A stretch of DNA of 57,922 nucleotides. Source: CAZIPN01 sp964541225. GTDB taxonomy: Bacteria > Actinomycetota > Coriobacteriia > Anaerosomatales > JAAXUF01. Within the stretch, counting starts at the first letter, position 1. Every line of letters begins with the position of its first letter. The notes under the pieces are model-generated. The model made no database searches. It worked only from the letters and a program-made list of their open reading frames with translations, and had not been told where the DNA came from. Location: assembly GCA_964541225.1 (NCBI GenBank), contig CAZIPN010000012.1, positions 1 to 57,922 on the forward strand. The letters are read 5' to 3'. The position numbers and the translations under genes are program-made. Shown here piece by piece: positions 7,737-16,465 of the stretch.

Positions 7737-8687
7737 ATGGAATACCGGCACACCCCAGTTTTGCTGGCCGAGGTCACGCAGCACCTATCGCCGCACCCCG
7801 GTTCGATAATCGTCGACTGTACCTTAGGCGGGGCAGGACACGCGAAACGGCTTCTGGATCTAGTGGTTCCCGGCGGAATTCTCGTCGGAATCGACCAAGA
7901 TGACTCAGCACTCGTCGCAGCAGAAATCACACTCCGCCTCGGCCAGCAAATACCTTTGGAGAACGTCAAGCTGCTCAAGGGCAGCTTCGCCAATCTCGAC
8001 GAACTTCTCGTCGAAGCCGGCGTGCCCTACGTCGATAATTTCCTCTTCGACCTGGGTGTCAGTTCTCCTCAGCTCGACCTACCTGAGCGCGGCTTCTCTT
8101 ACATGGAAGACGCGCCGCTCGACATGCGGATGGATCCGGGTCATCAAACCCTAACCGCTGCCGAGGTCATCGCAACCTACTCTGAAGCAGACCTCGCCCG
8201 GATCATCCGCACGTTTGGGGAGGACAAGTGGGCCACGCGAATTGCCGCTTTCGTGGTTCGCGCTCGTCATCGGGCGCCGCTTCACACGACAGGGCAACTG
8301 GTCGACGTCGTGAAGGCCGCGGTTCCTGCAGCAGCTCGTCGCCAGGGCCCGCATCCCGCCAAGAGGACATTTCAAGCGTTGCGGATTGAAGTGAATCACG
8401 AGCTTGATGCGCTTCAGCGTGGACTGGATGCCGCAGTGCGTTGGCTCGTTCCGGGCGGCAAAGTCGCGGTCATCAGCTACCACTCGCTGGAGGACCGTAT
8501 CGTCAAGCAAACGTTCGCGAGACTGTCTCAAGGTTGCACCTGTCCACCTGATCTTCCCGTGTGTTCATGCGGACATGTGCCGGTACTCCGTGTTCTCACG
8601 CGCAGGGCAATTGTGCCAACTGCCGAGGAGATCACACGCAACCCGCGGTCTCGCAGCGCGAAGCTGCGAGTGGCCGAGAAAGTGTAG
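7737..8687 (+). CDS. rsmH: 16S rRNA (cytosine1402-N4)-methyltransferase
   Basis: RsmH (MraW) uses SAM to N4-methylate C1402 of 16S rRNA in the ribosomal P-site. 316 aa. Motifs: YRHTPVLLAEV at the N-terminus, DCTLGGAGHAKRLL (SAM-binding loop), GIDQDDSAL, FDLGVSSPQLD, PAKRTFQALRIEVN and ISYHSLEDRIVKQTF, all canonical. The ATG at 7737 follows a weak AGGAA site; an in-frame TTG lies at 7731. This is its usual place between mraZ and ftsL. Confidence 0.97.
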   Translation: MEYRHTPVLLAEVTQHLSPHPGSIIVDCTLGGAGHAKRLLDLVVPGGILVGIDQDDSALVAAEITLRLGQQIPLENVKLLKGSFANLDELLVEAGVPYVDNFLFDLGVSSPQLDLPERGFSYMEDAPLDMRMDPGHQTLTAAEVIATYSEADLARIIRTFGEDKWATRIAAFVVRARHRAPLHTTGQLVDVVKAAVPAAARRQGPHPAKRTFQALRIEVNHELDALQRGLDAAVRWLVPGGKVAVISYHSLEDRIVKQTFARLSQGCTCPPDLPVCSCGHVPVLRVLTRRAIVPTAEEITRNPRSRSAKLRVAEKV

Positions 8688-8729
8688 CGCGCCAACGAGG
8701 CGCAGATCGACGTGGAGGAGGTGGGGACG

Positions 8730-9272
8730 ATGGGCGCAGCAGCGCTGAGACACGAGCCGCGAGTGACGGCGCGCCGTCCGCACCTGCGCGTGGTCGAGTC
8801 GAAAGCCGCTCATCCCAAGAAGGCGCCACGGAAGCGCTCTCGCGCTGCCCAGCACGCCGCCGCCAGGCAGGCGTTCGTGTTCTTCGCAGTCATCGTCGTG
8901 GTCGTTGCGCTTCTTGGTGCTGGGCGTGTGTGGCTCTCGGTTCAGGCCGCCCAAGCCTCGCTTGATTGCAGCAAACTCCAGACGGCAATCAAGTCCGCGC
9001 GCTACGAGGGTGACATGCTTGAGATTCAGAAGAGCGTGCTGTCGTCTCCTTCACGGATTCAAGCTACGGCGGTGGGACAATTGGGTATGGGTCCGGCCAC
9101 TTCCGTCCGCTACTTGCGCATCGACTCGAAGGAGAGTCCTAAGGTTGCTCAGGTTCCGGCCACTCCGAAGGCTGCAGAGCATCCGGCAATGTTCGAGACT
9201 CTGATGGGGATCGCGGTTGCCCAAGCACGAATGCTGCTGGTGGGCGATGTCGGTCTCTCGTCGTCGAGGTGA
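8730..9272 (+). CDS. FtsL-like septum protein
   Basis: 180-aa single-pass membrane protein in the ftsL position between rsmH and ftsI. The basic cytoplasmic N-terminus (residues ~1-48, rich in Arg, Lys and Ala) is followed by one hydrophobic segment (FVFFAVIVVVVALLGAG) and a short coiled-coil-like region, then a Ser/Pro/Ala tail. FtsL proteins diverge strongly, so the call rests on position, topology and the bitopic coiled-coil layout. GGAGGAGG at 8714-8721 sits 8 nt before the ATG at 8730, which is why the in-frame GTG at 8712 is rejected. It would act with FtsQ (and FtsB) to activate FtsWI at the septum. Confidence 0.7.
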   Translation: MGAAALRHEPRVTARRPHLRVVESKAAHPKKAPRKRSRAAQHAAARQAFVFFAVIVVVVALLGAGRVWLSVQAAQASLDCSKLQTAIKSARYEGDMLEIQKSVLSSPSRIQATAVGQLGMGPATSVRYLRIDSKESPKVAQVPATPKAAEHPAMFETLMGIAVAQARMLLVGDVGLSSSR

Positions 9273-9291
9273 AACGGTAGGAGGACGGGGC

Positions 9292-11142
9292 GTGGCACTG
9301 CGCCGAACGCGGGCATCGGAAAGCGGTCGCTTCGCAGTTCTCCTCGTTCTCGTAAGCATGCTGCTGCTTGTCATTGCGGGCCGACTTGTGTATGTGCAAG
9401 TCATTGAGGCGCCGCGGTATGCCGCCAAGGCCACTGCGCAACGCACGCGCGACATCCAAATCCCCCCTCTGCGCGGCACCATATACGATCGCGAGGGGGA
9501 GCCACTTGCCGAGAGTGTGGCGGCGCGTACGATCTACGCAGCTCCCAACCAGGTCAAAGACAAGGCTGGAACCGCACGCACCCTCGCGGCCGTGATCGGA
9601 GGTTCCGCGAAGACCTACGAGACGAAACTCAACAAGGACACGAGCTTCGTCTACATCGCTCGGCGCGTCGACATGTCCAAAGCAACGAAGCTTGAAGCCC
9701 TCAAAATGGAGGGGATTGGACTTCTTGAGGATTCGCGCCGGGTCTACCCTTCCGGGACCCTCGGCGCTCAGATACTTGGTTTTGTCGGCGTCGACGGTCA
9801 GGGACTTGCTGGCATAGAGAAGCGCTATGACAGCGTCTTGGGAGGCAAGCCGGGAGTCCTGCTCGACGAACGCGATCCATTTGGGCGCCCGATTCCGGGT
9901 GGTGTGCGCAAGGATGTGCCTCCGGTCGATGGGCGTGACATCGTGCTCACAATCGACAAGGACATCCAGTTTCACGCTCAAACCGAGCTTGAAGCGGCAG
10001 TGAAGAAGTGGGGCGCCAAGTCCGGTTCGGTCACGATCATGAATCCGCGCACGGGCGAGATCTACGCTATGGCATCCACGCCGGAGTTCGACCCAAACGA
10101 CTATCAGCATGCGGACCCGCAGGCGTTCCGCAACAGGCCGGTCTCCGATGCCTATGAGCCGGGTTCGACCATCAAGTCCATCACCGCAGCCGCTGTCATG
10201 GAGAAGGGACTGTTCACGCCGAAATCGATGTTCCACCTTCCCCCTACGCTTCAGGTGGCCGGACACACCATCCACGACGCCGAAGACCGTGGGACGGTGA
10301 ACTGGTCGCTGCAGGACATCGTCACAAACTCCTCGAATGTTGGCGCGGTCAAGATGGGGATGAAGCTCGGCAAACGAGGCCTGTACGACGCCTTCCAGGG
10401 CTTCGGTCTCACCGAGGTGACTGGCGTGGACTACCCCGGCGAAGCGAAGGGCTGGCTTCCGCCGACGAAGCAGTGGTCCGCGACATCAATCGCCAGCATC
10501 CCCTTTGGCCAAGGTGTCTCGGCGACTCCTCTTCAGCTGGCGCGTGCGATCTCGGGCATCGCCAACCAGGGCGTGCTCACGACTCCGCACTTCCTGATGC
10601 ACGTGACGGGTGACTCAAGCTACAAGACGTCGTGGCCGACGAAGCGAGCGTGCTCCGCGAAGACCGCGATCACCACGACCGGAGTGCTCAAGCATGTCGT
10701 GGCCGAGGGAACGGGCAAGGCGGCGGCCGTGCCCGGGTACGAGGTCGCAGGCAAGACCGGTACGGCGCAGGTCGCGCTCCCTCACGGCCAGGGCTATGCG
10801 AAAGGGAAGTACATCTCGTCGTTCATCGGATATCTTCCGGCTGATGACCCGCAGCTTCTCATCGAGGTCAAGCTTGATGAGCCAACGGGCGTCATCTTCG
10901 GAGGAGTTGTTGCGGCACCGACCTTCTCCTCGCTGGCCCAGTTCTGCTGCGATCACTTGAAGATTCCGGCCACAGCGCCACAAAACGTCGTCATTGGAAA
11001 CGCACCTGCGGCGTCTGATGCGACTTCATCGGCCGGCGCGGGTGCGAAGAGCGCGAAGACGAAGCCGGCGGCGAAGCAAAACAAAGACGCGTCCACCGAT
11101 GAGGTAACGAATGATTCCTCCGACCAGGCCAAGAAGCGATGA
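9292..11142 (+). CDS. ftsI: Septal class B penicillin-binding protein (FtsI/PBP3)
   Basis: Septal peptidoglycan transpeptidase, 616 aa. One N-terminal membrane anchor (FAVLLVLVSMLLLVIAG) is followed by the pedestal domain (PPLRGTIYDREGEPLAES) and the transpeptidase domain. The active-site SxxK has Ser ~292 in GSTIKS, SSN is at ~347-349 and KTG begins at ~488 (GKTGTAQVA). No PASTA domains are visible. The last ~40 residues are a low-complexity Ala/Lys/Asp tail. The GTG at 9292 has a GGAGGA site; earlier in-frame starts would overlap the FtsL-like gene. FtsW, its partner polymerase, is encoded downstream. Confidence 0.96.
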   Translation: MALRRTRASESGRFAVLLVLVSMLLLVIAGRLVYVQVIEAPRYAAKATAQRTRDIQIPPLRGTIYDREGEPLAESVAARTIYAAPNQVKDKAGTARTLAAVIGGSAKTYETKLNKDTSFVYIARRVDMSKATKLEALKMEGIGLLEDSRRVYPSGTLGAQILGFVGVDGQGLAGIEKRYDSVLGGKPGVLLDERDPFGRPIPGGVRKDVPPVDGRDIVLTIDKDIQFHAQTELEAAVKKWGAKSGSVTIMNPRTGEIYAMASTPEFDPNDYQHADPQAFRNRPVSDAYEPGSTIKSITAAAVMEKGLFTPKSMFHLPPTLQVAGHTIHDAEDRGTVNWSLQDIVTNSSNVGAVKMGMKLGKRGLYDAFQGFGLTEVTGVDYPGEAKGWLPPTKQWSATSIASIPFGQGVSATPLQLARAISGIANQGVLTTPHFLMHVTGDSSYKTSWPTKRACSAKTAITTTGVLKHVVAEGTGKAAAVPGYEVAGKTGTAQVALPHGQGYAKGKYISSFIGYLPADDPQLLIEVKLDEPTGVIFGGVVAAPTFSSLAQFCCDHLKIPATAPQNVVIGNAPAASDATSSAGAGAKSAKTKPAAKQNKDASTDEVTNDSSDQAKKR

Positions 11143-11148
11143 TCGGCA

Positions 11149-11157
11149 TGGTAGAAT
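11149..11157 (+). promoter_or_regulatory. Possible extended -10 promoter before murE
   Basis: TGGTAGAAT (extended -10 TGn plus TAGAAT) lies in the 40-nt gap between ftsI and murE, the only real gap before the murE-ftsQ overlapping run. No clear -35 is seen. Confidence 0.4.
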
Positions 11158-11182
11158 CGCTCGCTGATGCGGTGGACAAACA

Positions 11183-12637
11183 ATGAGTGAACGAAGCGTG
11201 CTTGACCTTCTCGCTGACGTGCCGGTGACGCCTTTGGGGCCTCCAGACGTTGGCGTTACCGGAGTTGCGTACCGTTCCGACGCAGTGGTGCGCGGAGATC
11301 TCTTCGTCTGCGTCCCCGGGTTCGCTTTCGATGGACACGATTTCGCGGCCGATGCCGTGCGTCGCGGCGCGGCTGCCCTTGTCGTGGAGCGCCCTGTTGA
11401 GGGCGTCGAGGTGCCGCAGTTTCTGGTCGTGGATACGCGCAGGGCCCTGGCCCACGTCTCGGCGGTGTTTTTCGGCGAGCCGAGCAAGCGACTGCGAGTT
11501 GTCGGCATCACCGGTACTAACGGCAAGACGACCACGACGTATCTGATGGATTCGATCCTTCATGCAGCAGGCGAACGCACCGGCCTCATCGGCACCATTG
11601 AGACTCGCGTTGGCGATGAGCGGCTTCCGGCAGTTCGCACGACGCCAGAATCGAGCGACCTGCAGGCGTTGCTTGCACGCATGGTTGACGAGGGAGTCTC
11701 GGCCGTGTCGATGGAAGTCTCGAGCCACGCCATCGATCTGCATCGTGTCGACGCCGTGTGGTTCGCGGTTGCGGCGTTCACGAATCTCACGCAAGACCAT
11801 CTCGACTACCATCACACCATCGAGGAGTACTTCTCGGTGAAGAAAAGGCTCTTCACCGACTTTGGGATCGGTACTCGTGTCGTCAACATCGATGATCCTT
11901 CTGGCGCCGACATGGCCCACGAGATTGACGGCTGTCTGACCGTCGGTCGGTCGGAGGCGGCGGACGTGCGGGCTGTGGGCGTGCAGCTGTCCGCAACCGG
12001 CGCCACATTCACGCTCGTGGTCCCCCGGGGCTCGAGCACGGTCAACCTTCCGTTGGCCGGTGCCTACAACATCAGCAATGCTCTTGTGGCAGCGGGCTGT
12101 GCGGTTGCACTTGGCTGTGACATTGGGACCATCGTGGCCGGGCTCGAAGCCACATCACAGGTGCCAGGAAGGCTTGAGCGCGTTCAGTGTGGTCAGGAGT
12201 TCGCGGTGGTCGTGGACTACGCACATACGCCGGATTCCCTCGAGAAGGCCATTCGCGCGATGCGTGAAGTCACAGATGGGCGCGTCATCGTCGTGTTCGG
12301 TTGCGGAGGAGATCGCGATCCTGACAAGCGCCCGCTCATGGGTCGAGCTGCCGGTGAGAATGCGGACTTCACCATAGTCACAAGCGACAATCCTCGGTCT
12401 GAGGATCCCGTGGGCATCATCGTCCAGATCGAAGACGGGCTGCGTGGCACCGGGGCCGTGTACGAGGTTGAAGTCGATCGGCGCCGAGCGATCGCACGGG
12501 CCCTGGCCGCCGCAGAACCGGGGGATGCCGTTCTGATCGCGGGCAAAGGCCATGAGGATTACCAGATCTTCGCTGATCGCACTGTGCACTTCGACGATCG
12601 GGAAGTGGCATGTGAGGAATCGAGGGCGCGATGCTAA
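11183..12637 (+). CDS. murE: UDP-MurNAc-tripeptide synthetase MurE (meso-DAP type)
   Basis: Mur ligase adding the third stem-peptide residue, 484 aa. N-terminal UDP-substrate domain (VAYRSDAVVRGDLFVCVPG), ATPase domain with GITGTNGKTTTTYL, then TTPESSDLQ and SMEVSSHAID, and a C-terminal domain with DYAHTPDSL and FGCGGDRD. The specificity motif reads DNPR (TSDNPRSEDP), which in the family selects meso-diaminopimelate rather than lysine, so A1gamma-type peptidoglycan is predicted. It overlaps murF by 7 nt. Confidence 0.97.
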   Translation: MSERSVLDLLADVPVTPLGPPDVGVTGVAYRSDAVVRGDLFVCVPGFAFDGHDFAADAVRRGAAALVVERPVEGVEVPQFLVVDTRRALAHVSAVFFGEPSKRLRVVGITGTNGKTTTTYLMDSILHAAGERTGLIGTIETRVGDERLPAVRTTPESSDLQALLARMVDEGVSAVSMEVSSHAIDLHRVDAVWFAVAAFTNLTQDHLDYHHTIEEYFSVKKRLFTDFGIGTRVVNIDDPSGADMAHEIDGCLTVGRSEAADVRAVGVQLSATGATFTLVVPRGSSTVNLPLAGAYNISNALVAAGCAVALGCDIGTIVAGLEATSQVPGRLERVQCGQEFAVVVDYAHTPDSLEKAIRAMREVTDGRVIVVFGCGGDRDPDKRPLMGRAAGENADFTIVTSDNPRSEDPVGIIVQIEDGLRGTGAVYEVEVDRRRAIARALAAAEPGDAVLIAGKGHEDYQIFADRTVHFDDREVACEESRARC

Positions 12638-14040
12638 CCGCGACCGTCGACACGGTCCTGTCCGTCACTGGCGGCGACTTGCTTGCTGGCGATCGTTCGA
12701 AGGTCGCAATGGGAGTGTGCGTAGACTCTCGCCGCGTTGCCCCGCGCTGTCTCTTCGTCGCGCTACCTGGCGAGCGTGTTGACGGTCATGACTTCGCGCT
12801 CCGTGCAATCGAGGACGGTGCGCAGATTGTGCTCGTAACACGCCCTGCCGAGGAACTCGCGGAGCTTCTTCGGGCCGCCGAAGAGCGCGAGGTGGCGGTG
12901 ATTCGTGTGGCCGACGGTTTGCGGGCGGTCCAGGACTTGGCGACGTTTCATCGCGGTCGTTTGCACTGCGAGGTGCTGGGCATCACCGGGTCGACTGGCA
13001 AGACCACGACGAAGGACCTCGTGGCTGCCGCTTTGTCTATCCGCAAAGAGGTTGTGGCGACCGAAGACAATCAGAACAACGAACTCGGGGTGCCGCTGAC
13101 CGTCCTTGCGGCGGACGCATCGACGGATGTCCTCGTTGTCGAGATGGGCATGCGCGGCCCGGGCCAGATAGCGGCACTCTGCCAAATCGCGCGTCCGACC
13201 ATGGGCTTGCTCACCAACGTCGGCGCGAGCCATGTGGAGCTGCTAGGCAGCGAGGATGCCGTTGCTGACGCGAAAGCAGAGCTGCTCCGCTCGCTTGGAT
13301 CGGATGGGGCGGCTTTTCTCAACGGTGACGACGAACACTCGATGTGGATCGCTGATGCGAGCGAGGCTCCCGTCACGTTGTTCGGCCTCTCAGAGCAGTG
13401 CGCGGTGCGTGCCGAGGACATCGCCCTGAATGCCGAGAGCTGCCCGTTCTTTGTCCTCGTGGCTGGTGACGAGCGCACGCAGGTGTCGCTGAACGTGCCC
13501 GGTCGTCACAACGTCTACAACGCCTTGGCGGCCGCCGCGGTTGCTCTGCGCTTGGGGGTCTCGGCGGGCGACATTGCGGCGGGTCTGGCGGGCGCTGATC
13601 TCACGGCGATGCGCATGGAGGTCTTCAGCTCGGCACGGGGGGTCACGGTCGTCAACGACGCCTACAACGCCAATCCCACATCCATGCGAGCTGCCGTGGA
13701 GACGCTGGCCGCGATACAGACCAATGGCAAGCGCTACGCGGTTCTCGGCGACATGGCCGAGCTCGGTTCGCTGACCGAACTCGCGCATTTCAAGATTGGT
13801 GAGCAGGCGGCGCGACTCGGCATCTCGGAACTCGTGACGGTCGGGCCTCGCGCGCTTCGAATCGCCGAAGGCGCAATTGCCGAGGGGATGCCTCTCGCAC
13901 GGGTTCGGTCGTTTGACTCGGCCGAAGAGGCGGGCAAGGACGTCGCCGCCCGGGCGGGTGCGGGTGATGCGGTGCTCGTCAAGGCATCGCGGGTGATGGG
14001 ACTCGAAGCCGTGGTCGACCAGATCGTGGGTACGCCATGA
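12631..14040 (+). CDS. murF: UDP-MurNAc-pentapeptide synthetase MurF
   Basis: Adds D-Ala-D-Ala to UDP-MurNAc-tripeptide, 469 aa. Motifs: VCVDSRRVAPRCLFVALPG (substrate domain), GITGSTGKTTTKDLV (P-loop), ATEDNQNNELGVPLT, EMGMRGPGQI, NDAYNANPTSMRAA and VLGDMAELG, all typical. It starts inside the end of murE and ends in the mraY start (ATGA), consistent with translational coupling. Confidence 0.97.
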   Translation: MLTATVDTVLSVTGGDLLAGDRSKVAMGVCVDSRRVAPRCLFVALPGERVDGHDFALRAIEDGAQIVLVTRPAEELAELLRAAEEREVAVIRVADGLRAVQDLATFHRGRLHCEVLGITGSTGKTTTKDLVAAALSIRKEVVATEDNQNNELGVPLTVLAADASTDVLVVEMGMRGPGQIAALCQIARPTMGLLTNVGASHVELLGSEDAVADAKAELLRSLGSDGAAFLNGDDEHSMWIADASEAPVTLFGLSEQCAVRAEDIALNAESCPFFVLVAGDERTQVSLNVPGRHNVYNALAAAAVALRLGVSAGDIAAGLAGADLTAMRMEVFSSARGVTVVNDAYNANPTSMRAAVETLAAIQTNGKRYAVLGDMAELGSLTELAHFKIGEQAARLGISELVTVGPRALRIAEGAIAEGMPLARVRSFDSAEEAGKDVAARAGAGDAVLVKASRVMGLEAVVDQIVGTP

Positions 14041-15089
14041 TTTCGTTCTCCCGATATCCGACATACACGATCTTTCTCGCGGTGGTCGTTGCGATGGTCG
14101 CGGCTGCGGTGCTCTTCCCGTTCTGGATTCGCTTGCTGCGCGTTCGCAACATCGGCCAGCAGGTGCGAGCCGACGGACCACAGGGACACCTGGTCAAGCA
14201 GGGCACGCCGACCATGGGTGGCGTGCTCATCTTGCTGGTCGTGGCCGCTACGTTCCTGCTTCTCGGCAAGCTTTCGCCGCTTTCCCTTCTTGCCCTGGGG
14301 ACCATGCTCGCGTCGGGCATTCTCGGCTTCGTTGACGACTGGTCCAAAGTCAGTCACGAGCGCTCCCTTGGGCTGCGGCCGCGCGCCAAGTTGCTGTGGC
14401 AGGCGGTCATTTCGGTGGCGTTTGGGCTCGGAGTGGTGAACTGGGCTGAGCTCTCGACGTGGGTGCAGATTCCGCTGACCACCTACCGACTCGACTTGGG
14501 TGAGCTGTCCACAACGGTGCCTGTCGGTGGAATGCAGATCGTGATTCCGTGGCTCTACTTGGCGCTCGTGTACATCATGGTGACCGGTACGAGCAATGCC
14601 GTGAACTTGACTGACGGGCTCGACGGCCTTGCGGCTGGCACGGTCACGATTGTGATGCTCGCCTATAGCGCGATTGCGTTTCGGCAGAACACGCTGCCGG
14701 GTGCATTGCTGGCCGCCGCCGTGGCCGGCTCGTGCATCGGTTTCCTTTGGTACAACAGCTACCCAGCTGACATCTTCATGGGCGACACGGGTTCTCTAGG
14801 CCTGGGCGCGGTCATCGCGGCGCTTGCGGTCATCACGAAGACTGAGCTGTTTCTTGTCATCATTGGAGGGATCTACGTGGCCGAGATATTCTCGGTGATC
14901 CTTCAGGTGGCGTCCTTCAAGCTCACCGGGAAGCGGATCTTTCGAATGGCACCCTTACACCACCACTTTGAGATGAAGGGGTGGTCAGAGACGAAGGTGA
15001 TGGTTCGTTTCTGGATCATCACGGGGATCTTGTCGGGCCTTGGCTTCGCGATCTACTTCGTCGGCACCATTGTTGCGAGGCAGAAGTGA
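14037..15089 (+). CDS. mraY: Phospho-MurNAc-pentapeptide transferase
   Basis: Integral membrane enzyme transferring phospho-MurNAc-pentapeptide to undecaprenyl phosphate to form lipid I. 350 aa with about 10 hydrophobic segments. Signature motifs: KQGTPTMGGVLIL, FVDDWSKVSHERSLGL (Asp-Asp), NAVNLTDGLDGLAAG and FMGDTGSLGLGAV, with the histidine cluster LHHHFEMKGWSE near the C-terminus. It overlaps murF by 4 nt and murD by 4 nt. Confidence 0.98.
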   Translation: MISFSRYPTYTIFLAVVVAMVAAAVLFPFWIRLLRVRNIGQQVRADGPQGHLVKQGTPTMGGVLILLVVAATFLLLGKLSPLSLLALGTMLASGILGFVDDWSKVSHERSLGLRPRAKLLWQAVISVAFGLGVVNWAELSTWVQIPLTTYRLDLGELSTTVPVGGMQIVIPWLYLALVYIMVTGTSNAVNLTDGLDGLAAGTVTIVMLAYSAIAFRQNTLPGALLAAAVAGSCIGFLWYNSYPADIFMGDTGSLGLGAVIAALAVITKTELFLVIIGGIYVAEIFSVILQVASFKLTGKRIFRMAPLHHHFEMKGWSETKVMVRFWIITGILSGLGFAIYFVGTIVARQK

Positions 15090-16465
15090 CGACTCTGGGC
15101 GACATCGCCGTGCTTGGACTGGGCAAGAGCGGGCAAGCCGCTGGGGCGTACTCGGCGCAGCTCGTCCGTCTCGGCGAAGCGTCGTCGGTGACGGTGCTCG
15201 ATGCCGCCGACAACAGCGCGCTGTCCGAAGCCGCCGCACTCTTGCGCGATCAGGGCGTGCGCGTCTTGCTCGGGCAGGAGAACCTTGAGGGCAGATACGA
15301 CCTGTGTATCGCGAGTCCCGGGATACCTCCTCATTCACCCCTGAGGCGTTGGGCCGACCAATCGTGCGCTCGCGTCATCTCCGAGCTTGAGTTCGCCTAC
15401 ACGCGCTCGGCCGTGCCGTGGCTCGCGGTCACCGGCACCAACGGCAAGACCACCACGACCGCCTTGCTTGCGCACCTCTTGCAGGCCGGGGGAATGCGTG
15501 CAGAAGCTGTCGGGAACATCGGATTCGCGGCAACCGACGCGCTCGAGCTTGCCGACACGGACATCTTTGTCGCCGAGGTCTCCTCGTTTCAACTCTCGTT
15601 GATGGAGACGTTTCATCCCAAGGTCGCAGTGCTGCTCAATATCACTCCCGACCACATCGACTGGCACGGTTCTTTGGAAGCCTACGCCGCCGACAAGGCG
15701 CGCATCTTCGAGAACATGACCTCCGAGGACACCGCTGTCATAGACGTTGACGATCCCGGTGCGGCGCCTTTGGCGGCGGTGATCGCCGAGAAGGGCGTGC
15801 GGGTTGTGCGAGTGAGCCGCTCGGAGTTCCGAGACGGCGGTGCCAGCGTCGTAGACGGAGTGCTCGCAGTCGACACAGCGGAGGGCCCTGTGAGCCTCCT
15901 GCGTGCCAGCGAGCTCAAGATTCGCGGTACCCACAACGTGAGCAACGCGCTTGCTGCTGCCGCTGCTGCCTTGGCATTCGGGGTTTCCCCGGCGGCTCTT
16001 CGCGAGGGGCTGCGCACTTTCGAGCCGATCGCGCACCGGTTGGAGCCTGCGGGAACAGTCGGCGGCGTGGAATGGTTCAACGATAGCAAGGCAACCAATC
16101 CCGATGCGGTCTTGAAGGCCATTCACGCGTTTGAGGGTCGTCCGCTCATCGTCTTGCTCGGCGGGCGCAACAAGAACAACGACTTCGCGCAGCTCGCACA
16201 GGAGGTGGCCAAGATCGCCAAGGCGGCCGTTTTGTTCGGCGAGGCACGCGGGGAGCTGTCTCGTGCGTTCGCGGGCGTGGACCTGCGCGTGGCCGAGGCG
16301 ATCACGATGGCGGATGCGGTCGAGGTCGCGGCATCTGTGTCCGAGCCGGGCGACGTCGTTCTTCTCTCACCGGCGTGCGCGTCATTCGACGAGTTCACCT
16401 CGTTCGAGCACCGCGGCGACGAGTTCAAGCGTCTTGTCGCAAAGATCCCCGGAGGTGGCTCCTGA
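15086..16465 (+). CDS. murD: UDP-MurNAc-L-alanine:D-glutamate ligase
   Basis: Adds D-Glu to UDP-MurNAc-L-Ala, 459 aa. The GTG at 15086 overlaps the mraY stop (GTGA) and gives the expected N-terminal Rossmann start (DIAVLGLGKSGQAAG). ATP site AVTGTNGKTTTTALL; further motifs SSFQLSLMETFHPKV, NITPDHIDWHGS, GTHNVSNALAA, EWFNDSKATNPDAV and VLLGGRNKNNDF; C-terminal LLSPACASFDEF. All Mur-ligase landmarks are present. Its stop shares one base with the ftsW start. Confidence 0.97.
   Translation: MTTLGDIAVLGLGKSGQAAGAYSAQLVRLGEASSVTVLDAADNSALSEAAALLRDQGVRVLLGQENLEGRYDLCIASPGIPPHSPLRRWADQSCARVISELEFAYTRSAVPWLAVTGTNGKTTTTALLAHLLQAGGMRAEAVGNIGFAATDALELADTDIFVAEVSSFQLSLMETFHPKVAVLLNITPDHIDWHGSLEAYAADKARIFENMTSEDTAVIDVDDPGAAPLAAVIAEKGVRVVRVSRSEFRDGGASVVDGVLAVDTAEGPVSLLRASELKIRGTHNVSNALAAAAAALAFGVSPAALREGLRTFEPIAHRLEPAGTVGGVEWFNDSKATNPDAVLKAIHAFEGRPLIVLLGGRNKNNDFAQLAQEVAKIAKAAVLFGEARGELSRAFAGVDLRVAEAITMADAVEVAASVSEPGDVVLLSPACASFDEFTSFEHRGDEFKRLVAKIPGGGS

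Noticed and set aside
9139..10275. 378-codon minus-strand open frame opposite ftsI
   Set aside because: Antisense to well-conserved FtsI; composition rich in Arg/His/Asp with no recognisable motif or ribosome-binding site.
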